DNA of 5,109 bases from Nitrospina sp. (lineage in GTDB: Bacteria; Nitrospinota; Nitrospinia; Nitrospinales; Nitrospinaceae). The stretch is taken from NCBI GenBank assembly GCA_004357365.1, contig SMVT01000166.1, positions 1 through 5,109 of the forward strand, given 5' to 3'. Numbering within the stretch: the stretch's first letter is position 1; each line of letters opens with the position of its first letter. Shown one piece after another: positions 1-3,779 of the stretch. The notes under the pieces were generated by a model. The model was not told the DNA's origin. It did not search any database and saw only the letters and a program-made list of their open reading frames with translations. A program made the position numbers and the translations under genes.

Positions 1-157
1 AACCCATGCTGCAAAGCCCCATAATGTGGTCGCGGCGGGGCCTACAGCATCTTATACGTGGCCGGATTCGAAGATAAAAGAGGTCCCATCACTGTAACCG
101 GGTAAATCCTTTATAAGTAAACCCCCTGGCCAATTTCAGAATAATTCTTTCATTTTC
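1..157. other. Left-edge flank, possible gene tail, no assignable gene
   Basis: No complete gene is visible. Two + frames stay open into the window from the left and then stop: one ends at TAA 95-97, another runs open from 25 to TAA 103-105. The second translates to a protein-like tail ending in GFEDKRGPITVTG, but it is preceded in frame by TAA at 22-24. It could therefore be the frameshifted or decayed 3' end of a gene lying to the left, or chance. I recognise no family. From about 106 to 157 the sequence is AT-rich and stop-dense, with nothing I can name. Confidence 0.2.
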
Positions 158-190
158 AATAGTTTACAACTATTATCCACCGCCTATTTT
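158..190 (+). promoter_or_regulatory. AT-rich dyad overlapping a possible promoter
   Basis: A perfect 7-bp inverted repeat AATAGTT-TAC-AACTATT occupies 158-174. It overlaps a TTTACA hexamer (163-168, one mismatch to TTGACA) that lies 16 nt before TATTTT (185-190, two mismatches to TATAAT). If real, this would be a sigma70-type promoter with an operator-like dyad over its -35, giving a leader of roughly 250 nt before the exported-protein gene at 453. The match is modest and such boxes are common by chance in AT-rich DNA, so this is a weak inference. Confidence 0.2.
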
Positions 191-310
191 TGCCCCATTA
201 GGGCCCAAAAGTGGCGCTACAGACCCCTTTCAGGAAAAGCCGATTTCCGTCAACTGTCCCCATTTCAACGGTGGGACATTAAACCCGGAGAATTTTCCCA
301 AAGCGGCACG
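185..310. repeat. Three loosely repeated motif units, possible decayed IS end
   Basis: Three sub-blocks share a layout of a T-rich run, then CCC or CCCC, then a short purine stretch and a G-rich GTGG/GCGG box. They are TTTTTGCCCCATT...AAAAGTGGCGCTAC (187-220), AACTGTCCCCATT...AACGGTGGGACA (253-278), and AATTTTCCCAAAGCGGCACG (291-310). The middle unit is itself a hairpin, TGTCCC (255-260) pairing with GGGACA (273-278). Spaced subterminal repeats of this kind occur at the ends of some insertion sequences (the IS21 family is one I would compare), but no transposase is present and the units differ substantially. A long open + frame crosses the block (117-347) but has no ATG, GTG or TTG start. Confidence 0.22.
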
Positions 311-388
311 TTTATTGAATGTATTTAACTGGAAGAAGAGATTTTAAGAGCATAAATCGTCAACCGACATTTGGGAGGAATACTTTTA

Positions 389-433
389 ATGACCGTTAGT
401 AGATGGGCGGACCATATTTATTCTCCGCCGTAA
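389..433 (+). CDS. 14-codon leader ORF upstream of the exported-protein gene
   Basis: ATG at 389 is preceded by a strong Shine-Dalgarno, GGGAGGAA (373-380), with 8 nt spacing. The frame reads MTVSRWADHIYSPP and stops at TAA 431-433, five bases before the next Shine-Dalgarno (438-444) and 19 nt before the next gene's ATG. Codons 6-14 lie over a hairpin (406-429), so a ribosome translating this ORF would melt it. The layout fits a leader peptide or a translational coupling device. Peptides this short cannot be tested by codon statistics, and the amino acids show no run of one residue as in classical attenuators. A fortuitous Shine-Dalgarno/ATG pair is possible. Confidence 0.3.
   Translation: MTVSRWADHIYSPP
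406..429 (+). promoter_or_regulatory. Hairpin inside the leader ORF, just before the gene's RBS
   Basis: GGCGGA (406-411) pairs perfectly with TCCGCC (424-429) around a 12-nt AT-rich loop. No U-run follows, so it is not an intrinsic terminator. Its 3' arm ends 8 nt before the AAGGAGG ribosome-binding site at 438-444, close enough to affect initiation at 453 or to protect the 5' end of a processed mRNA. Confidence 0.35.
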
Positions 434-452
434 ACGTAAGGAGGTGTTTGTC

Positions 453-917
453 ATGAAACACCAAAATATTTACCGTTTGATATTCGTTGTTTGTTTCATT
501 TTCAGTATTCCCACTGCCGGAATTTCCGGCAACAACCTCGTTCAGCCGGCGCTGAACACGCAGATCGGTTGGGACCTTAAACCCAACGGGCTCCTGTGTG
601 TCAGCTACGACCTCAACCACAACGGTAAGGCAGATTACTTTACCGTCCACTTTGTTATCAAATCCTATTTTACAGAGGAACTCCTGGTCAACCTCCCGCA
701 ATATTACGGGAGTGACCCCATATTTTATGTGGACTACGGATCAGCCCGGTATATCTACGTGGTGTCTGAAATGCCTTTGTATTATGCCATCGACATCAAT
801 GAGGACGGCCTGTGGGATTTGATCTACATCGACTCCATGGAAGACGGGGTCAACGGCAACGAAAAGCTCCAACAGGATTTCATGGGTGTGCCGGTGGCGG
901 CGGTCCCCAACAGTTGA
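453..917 (+). CDS. Small exported protein with two FG-GAP/EF-hand-like calcium loops
   Basis: The protein has 154 residues. I chose ATG 453 because AAGGAGG (438-444) sits 8 nt upstream; the in-frame GTG at 444 overlaps that site and is unlikely. Residues 1-26 form a Sec-type signal peptide: Lys2 and Arg8, a hydrophobic stretch at 9-19 (LIFVVCFIFSI), then a PTAGISG cleavage region. Cys14 is inside the hydrophobic core without a lipobox, so this is not a lipoprotein. The mature part has two Asp/Asn-rich loops, DLNHNGKAD (53-61) and DINEDGLWD (114-122). Both fit the DxNx[DN]Gxx[DN] pattern of FG-GAP/VCBS repeats and related calcium loops, each followed by alternating hydrophobic residues (YFTVHFVI, LIYID). 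Many Tyr and short beta-like stretches suggest a small periplasmic or secreted beta-rich domain. I do not recognise a named family and infer no catalytic role. No exported partner gene is adjacent. Confidence 0.75.
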   Translation: MKHQNIYRLIFVVCFIFSIPTAGISGNNLVQPALNTQIGWDLKPNGLLCVSYDLNHNGKADYFTVHFVIKSYFTEELLVNLPQYYGSDPIFYVDYGSARYIYVVSEMPLYYAIDINEDGLWDLIYIDSMEDGVNGNEKLQQDFMGVPVAAVPNS

Positions 918-943
918 TCAGCGGAAGGAGGTATCAGACAAAA

Positions 944-970
944 ATGTCGCAGGCGATAGGGTTGGGTTGA
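944..970 (+). other. 8-codon ORF behind a strong Shine-Dalgarno
   Basis: AAGGAGG (925-931), only 8 nt after the exported-protein stop, is followed 12 nt later by ATG 944, reading MSQAIGLG and stopping at TGA 968-970. The spacing is longer than ideal. It may be the remnant of a second cistron, a tiny regulatory peptide, or a chance site. No longer frame starts here. Confidence 0.15.
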
Positions 971-980
971 ATTCAATCCA

Positions 981-1023
981 TCAAAAAAGAAATACTTGTT
1001 TTTTGAGGCTTTATGCCTTCAAA
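981..1023 (+). other. Two mutually exclusive hairpins between genes, weak terminator candidate
   Basis: TCAAAAAA (981-988) can pair with TTTTTTGA (999-1006). TTTGAGGC (1002-1009) can instead pair with GCCTTCAAA (1015-1023) with one bulged T and a 5-nt loop. The two stems share 1002-1006, so only one can form at a time. The first could act as a weak, A/U-only terminator for the exported-protein transcript. The second has no following U-run. I see no convincing promoter for the receiver gene in the rest of 918-1067. Confidence 0.25.
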
Positions 1024-1067
1024 TAATTGAATAATCCTACGAACCCAAACGATCGCCTAATTGGTAA

Positions 1068-1478
1068 ATGCTTATGCCTGAATCCATGACATCGAACCCG
1101 AAGGTGGTGGTAGTCGACGACGAAAAAAAGTTTCTCCACCTCGCCAAAAAAAATCTGAGTCTGAGAGGATTTGAGGTGGAGCTCGCGGAGGCGGGTGAAG
1201 AAGGCATCGCCAAAATTTATTATTTTAACCCGAAAGTGGTTCTTTTGGATGTCTTGATGCCCCGCTTGACCGGCGACGAGCTGGTCAAAATGATCACCGA
1301 CTGGAGACCGGAGGTCCAGGTCATCATGGTCACCGCCAACATCAGCCCGGAGGCGAGAGAGGAATGTATGCGCAACGGCGCCTATGCGTACGTTCAAAAA
1401 CCCGTGAATTTCAACCAGCTCGCTGAACTTATCCAGGAAGCCGCCCAAAAATCTGAATCCCTCCCCCCGGCATCATAA
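1068..1478 (+). CDS. Single-domain response regulator receiver (CheY-like)
   Basis: This is a 136-residue stand-alone REC domain with no DNA-binding or enzymatic output domain. The acidic metal-binding pair is Asp17/Asp18 (VVVVDDE), the phosphoacceptor is Asp61 (VLLDVLMPRLTG), the conserved Thr is Thr89 (VIMVTA) and the conserved Lys is Lys111 (VQKPVN), so the phosphorylation site is intact. Such proteins take phosphate from a histidine kinase and act by binding a partner; no kinase or partner is in the window. The start is uncertain: ATG 1068, 1074 and 1086 are all in frame, none has a good Shine-Dalgarno, and the fold itself begins near residue 12, so the shorter starts are equally possible. 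It converges on bipA with 32 nt between stop codons. The C-terminal tail (KSESLPPAS) looks disordered. Confidence 0.93.
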   Translation: MLMPESMTSNPKVVVVDDEKKFLHLAKKNLSLRGFEVELAEAGEEGIAKIYYFNPKVVLLDVLMPRLTGDELVKMITDWRPEVQVIMVTANISPEAREECMRNGAYAYVQKPVNFNQLAELIQEAAQKSESLPPAS

Positions 1479-1505
1479 ATCCACTCTAAATAAACACAAA
1501 CCGTT

Positions 1506-1531
1506 GAACGTCAGGAAACGTTCTGTTTTTT
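1506..1531 (+). terminator. Intrinsic terminator of the receiver gene, inside the bipA 3' end
   Basis: GAACGT (1506-1511) pairs with ACGTTC (1518-1523) around the loop CAGGAA, followed by TGTTTTTT (1524-1531). It lies 28 nt after the receiver gene's stop, in the right orientation. On the opposite strand the T-run encodes the Lys-Lys near the bipA C-terminus, so the terminator and the last bipA codons share the same bases. The 6-bp stem is short, so efficiency may be partial. In the bipA direction only a looser T-rich stretch follows the stem. Confidence 0.5.
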
Positions 1532-3334
1532 GGCGTCCCGTTTGCGGTCGTGTTCATCCAGCAGTTTTTTCCGCAGGCGAATACTTTGAGGGGTGATTTC
1601 CGCCAGCTCGTCATGATTCAGATAACCGAGGATCTGCTCCAGGCTCATCTTTCGGTGCGGGGTGAGGCTGACGGTATCGTCGGAGCTGGAGGTCCGCAAG
1701 TTGGTCAGCTTTTTTCCTTTGCAGAGGTTAATGACCAGATCGCTGTCTTTTTTGTTCTCGCCGACGATCATCCCCGTGTAGACTTCTTCCCCCGGCCCCA
1801 AAAACATCGTTCCCCGGTCCTGCAGATTGAATAGGGAATACGTGGTGGTCTTCCCGCCTTGGAGGGCGATCAACACGCCGTTGATGCGGCGCACCAGCGG
1901 GCCGCAATAAGGAATGTAATTGTGAAAATTGTGATTCAGGACGCCCGTGCCCCGCGTCAGAGTCAGCATCTGGGACCGAAACCCAAACAGCCCGCGCGTC
2001 GGGATCACAAACTCCAGGCGCACCGCGTTCGATCCGGTATGAAGCATGTTCTTCATCGAAGCCTTGCGTTGCCCCATGGCCTCCATCACCGGCCCCATAT
2101 ACGTTTCCTCGACGTCAATGATGACGAATTCCTCCGGCTCCAGGGTTTTACCGTCCACCTGCTTCATCACCACTTCCGGCCGGGAAATGGCGAACTCGAA
2201 TCCCTCCCGGCGCATGGTTTCGATCAGGATGCTCAGATGCAACTCGCCTCGGCCTGAAACCTTGTACGCCTCGCTGCCGTCGGTTTCCTCGACGCGCAAA
2301 GCGACGTTATGCTTGATCTCCTTGAACAACCGGTCGCGCAACTGCCGCGAGGTGACGTATTTCCCCTCGCGCCCCGCGAACGGCGAATCATTGACCAGGA
2401 AATTGATGGCCAGCGTCGGCTCGCCGATTTCGATCACCGGCAACGCCTCCGGGTACTCGCTGTCGGCAATGGTCTCGCCGATATCCACTTCCTTCATTCC
2501 CGCAATGCCGATGATGTCGCCGGTCGATGCGGCTTCCACCTCCACCTGTTCGAGGCCCTCGAACGTGAACAGCTTGGTCGCCTTGAACGCCTGCATGTCG
2601 CCCGCCCGATTGATCAGGGTGTACGCTTTGCGGGAATCGTACCGGCCGCGCTGAATTTTTCCGATGGCGATACGGCCGACATAATCGTTGTAGTCGATGG
2701 AGGAGACCAGCATTTGAAAGGCACCGTCGGAGTCGCCTTCGTGCGGGTCCACCTTCCGGATGATCAGGTCCAGCAGAGCCTGCATGTCCAGGTTTTCTCC
2801 ATCCGGTTCCAGGCGGCAATAACCCAGCTTGGCCGAAGTGTAGATGATGGGGAAATCCAGTTGCGCATCGCTGGCGCCCAGGTTCACGAACAGATCGAAT
2901 ACCGCGTCCAGCGCTTTGGCTGGATCGACGCCAGGACGGTCGATCTTGTTGATCACCACAATCGGTTTCAGCCCCAGGTCGAGCGATTTTTTGAGCACGA
3001 ACCGGGTCTGGGGCATCGGCCCTTCAACGGCATCGACGATCAGCAGAACGCCGTTGACCATTTTCAGGATGCGCTCCACCTCGCCGCCGAAATCGGCGTG
3101 GCCCGGGGTATCGACGATATTGATTTTATAGTTCTGGTACCGGATGGAGGCGTTCTTGGAAAAGATGGTGATACCGCGCTCGCGCTCCAATTCGTTGCTG
3201 TCCATGATGCAGGTGCCGGCCAGCTCGTTATCCCGGAACATGCCGCTCTGCCTCAGCAGGCAATCCACCAGCGTGGTTTTGCCATGGTCGACATGCGCAA
3301 TGATGCCGATATTTCGGATAAATTCACTACTCAT
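1511..3334 (-). CDS. typA: Ribosome-associated translational GTPase TypA/BipA
   Basis: This 607-residue protein, of normal family length, belongs to the EF-G/LepA-like GTPases. It binds the 70S ribosome and assists 50S assembly and growth under cold or other stress. The GTPase domain carries every motif: P-loop AHVDHGKTT (13-21), switch I ERERGITI (50-57), DTPGH (75-79) with the catalytic-type His79, NKID (129-132) and SAK (167-169). Beta-barrel domain II (roughly 205-300) and the EF-G-like domains III and V (roughly 305-480) follow. The BipA-specific C-terminal domain is then present (KGKKLTNLRTSSSDD, a variant of the usual KxLTNxR motif, and a basic end RKKLLDEHDRKRDAKKQ). No frameshift or missing motif is seen. 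The start at MSSEFIRNIGIIAHVDHG matches the family. The nearest upstream Shine-Dalgarno-like site, GAGGAAA (3352-3346), is rather far at 11 nt. A small ORF overlaps the ATG by 4 nt and may couple translation. bipA is the alternative symbol. Confidence 0.97.
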   Translation of the reverse strand: MSSEFIRNIGIIAHVDHGKTTLVDCLLRQSGMFRDNELAGTCIMDSNELERERGITIFSKNASIRYQNYKINIVDTPGHADFGGEVERILKMVNGVLLIVDAVEGPMPQTRFVLKKSLDLGLKPIVVINKIDRPGVDPAKALDAVFDLFVNLGASDAQLDFPIIYTSAKLGYCRLEPDGENLDMQALLDLIIRKVDPHEGDSDGAFQMLVSSIDYNDYVGRIAIGKIQRGRYDSRKAYTLINRAGDMQAFKATKLFTFEGLEQVEVEAASTGDIIGIAGMKEVDIGETIADSEYPEALPVIEIGEPTLAINFLVNDSPFAGREGKYVTSRQLRDRLFKEIKHNVALRVEETDGSEAYKVSGRGELHLSILIETMRREGFEFAISRPEVVMKQVDGKTLEPEEFVIIDVEETYMGPVMEAMGQRKASMKNMLHTGSNAVRLEFVIPTRGLFGFRSQMLTLTRGTGVLNHNFHNYIPYCGPLVRRINGVLIALQGGKTTTYSLFNLQDRGTMFLGPGEEVYTGMIVGENKKDSDLVINLCKGKKLTNLRTSSSDDTVSLTPHRKMSLEQILGYLNHDELAEITPQSIRLRKKLLDEHDRKRDAKKQNVS

Positions 3335-3492
3335 AGTTGCTGGGGTTTCCTCGGTAAATGTGTCGGTGTGATTTGGAGAAGCCAGGAAGGATTCAACAAA
3401 AAACGGATATAATACTTAATTATACCGCAAAACCCAAGAAAAAACCGCCCGGACCATGTCCGGGAGAATTTTCCCCTGCAGGGTTGGCTCAT
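3331..3492 (-). CDS. Candidate 53-codon upstream ORF overlapping the bipA start
   Basis: On the minus strand, ATG at 3492-3490 is preceded by TGAGGAG (3504-3498) with 5 nt spacing, a very good ribosome-binding site. The frame stays open for 53 codons (starts MSQPCRGKFSRTW, ends LPRKPQQL). Its TGA (3333-3331) overlaps the bipA ATG (3334-3332) as ATGA, the usual arrangement for translational coupling. The middle is hydrophobic with several aromatics (RFFLGFCGIIKYYIRFLL), and no family is recognised. A hairpin plus U-run (3464-3439) and a TATAAT box (3424-3419) lie within it. It may be a regulatory leader ORF rather than a functional protein. A stop-free run of this length is not rare by chance, so the case rests on the Shine-Dalgarno and the 4-nt overlap. 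Confidence 0.33.
   Translation of the reverse strand: MSQPCRGKFSRTWSGRFFLGFCGIIKYYIRFLLNPSWLLQITPTHLPRKPQQL
3419..3424 (-). promoter_or_regulatory. Possible bipA -10 box (TATAAT)
   Basis: The minus strand reads a perfect TATAAT here, 85 nt upstream of the bipA ATG. No good -35 lies 16-18 nt upstream (the region reads about CGGTTT). A plus-strand TATAAT lies at 3408-3413, so the two form an imperfect dyad over about 3405-3426 that could also be an operator. Assignment as the bipA promoter is inference from position and the -10 match. Confidence 0.35.
3439..3464 (-). terminator. Terminator-like hairpin upstream of bipA, reading toward it
   Basis: On the minus strand CCCGGAC (3464-3458) and GTCCGGG (3454-3448) form a perfect 7-bp GC-rich stem with loop ATG, followed by CGG and then TTTTTT (3444-3439). 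This is an intrinsic-terminator signature with a 3-nt gap before the U-run. It points at bipA and lies inside the small upstream ORF. No recognised minus-strand gene lies upstream, so it either ends an unannotated minus transcript across the repeats or acts as an attenuator ahead of bipA. On the plus strand it has no following T-run. Confidence 0.5.
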
Positions 3493-3515
3493 CTTTTCTC
3501 CTCATTGCAAGAACA

Positions 3516-3587
3516 GGCATACCGCTGTCATCCTGAGTCCTTCGGCAAGCTCAGGAAAGGCTCTGTCGAAGGGTGACAGGGCATACC
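3516..3587. mobile_element. 56-bp snap-back element flanked by an 8-bp direct repeat
   Basis: Outer arms CTGTCATCC (3525-3533) and GGGTGACAG (3571-3579) pair over 9 bp with one T.G wobble. Inside, CCTGAG (3532-3537) can pair with CTCAGG (3549-3554), or CCTTCG (3539-3544) with CGAAGG (3567-3572), so alternative folds exist. The palindrome (3524-3579) is bordered by exact copies of GGCATACC at 3516-3523 and 3580-3587, as expected of a target-site duplication. The sequence type is a widespread intergenic repeat in environmental genomes, as I recall it. It carries no ORF of its own; I infer a non-autonomous miniature element or REP-like repeat. Confidence 0.6.
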
Positions 3588-3591
3588 CAAG

Positions 3592-3609
3592 CCTCCTTTA
3601 CAAAGAAGG
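3592..3609. repeat. Short imperfect palindrome
   Basis: CCTCCTTT (3592-3599) faces AAAGAAGG (3602-3609) across a 2-nt centre, with one mismatch. It sits 4 nt after the right copy of the GGCATACC direct repeat and resembles the CCCTCC/AAGGAGG arms of the next element, so it may be a degenerate half of a related repeat. Confidence 0.3.
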
Positions 3610-3621
3610 TGATAAAACAGT

Positions 3622-3707
3622 GCTTTCCAAAACCCCTCCTTGATCCTCCCTTGCCAAGGGGAGGAAGGATCGGGTCCCCCGATCCAGGGGGTTATGAAGC
3701 AGAAAGC
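3622..3707. repeat. GC-rich multi-hairpin palindromic repeat
   Basis: Nested inverted repeats fill this block. GCTTTC (3622-3627) faces GAAAGC (3702-3707) and AACCCC (3631-3636) faces GGGGTT (3688-3693). Inside are two side-by-side hairpins: CCTCCCTTG (3645-3653) with CAAGGGGAGG (3655-3664, one bulged G), and a perfect 8-bp stem GGATCGGG (3667-3674) with CCCGATCC (3678-3685) around the loop TCC. The terminal AACCCC/GGGGTT pair gives it the look of a miniature inverted-repeat element. No target duplication is clear. It ends about 70 nt before the radical SAM gene. Confidence 0.5.
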
Positions 3708-3779
3708 GCATGACCCTTTACCGTCGAAGCCTACAACTTTTTAATGAATTGCCCTATATGAATTGATAAGATTGTGGCC
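3708..3779 (+). other. Upstream region of the radical SAM gene, no clear signals
   Basis: This AT-rich stretch has a TATATG (3755-3760) that could be a weak -10, but no acceptable -35. There is no good Shine-Dalgarno before ATG 3780, only weak purine-rich AAG/GATAAG. The gene may use a weak or leaderless start, or be read from further upstream. Confidence 0.2.

Noticed and set aside
285..298. A shared 13-mer GGAGAATTTTCCC at 286-298 and 3463-3475
   Set aside because: One such match within about 5 kb is not improbable by chance, and the flanks do not extend the similarity; both copies are simply intergenic and near-palindromic.
117..347. A 76-codon stop-free plus frame with protein-like content
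   Set aside because: It has no ATG, GTG or TTG start, its codon choice is unlike the real genes nearby, and it crosses the repeated motif block.
396..701. A 101-codon minus-strand frame, and a plus-strand frame at 598-822
   Set aside because: Both overlap the exported-protein gene, which has a good Shine-Dalgarno, a signal peptide and calcium-loop motifs; neither shadow has any of these.
1011..1448. A 145-codon minus-strand frame
   Set aside because: It is antisense to the receiver domain with its intact Asp, Thr and Lys residues; the opposite frame shows no recognisable fold.
2309..3412. A 367-codon open frame on the plus strand, and shorter ones at 1550-3371
   Set aside because: All lie antisense to bipA, which carries every GTPase motif at normal length. 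These frames have no domain, and some merely extend through the bipA start.
3358..3576. A 72-codon plus-strand ORF ending in CHPESFGKLRKGSVEG
   Set aside because: Its C-terminal part is simply the translation of the palindromic repeat, and the start lies in the bipA leader without a ribosome-binding site.
3516..3707. The repeat cluster as a CRISPR array
   Set aside because: There are no regularly spaced identical direct repeats with unique spacers; the units are different palindromes, and the only exact direct repeat is the 8-bp flank pair.
3694..3744. A 16-codon ORF (MKQKAHDPLPSKPTTF) upstream of the radical SAM gene as a possible RiPP precursor
   Set aside because: The G-run before it is only 2 nt from the ATG and belongs to the palindromic repeat. 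The peptide is too short to contain a leader and core and has no Cys, Ser-rich or Gly-Gly features.
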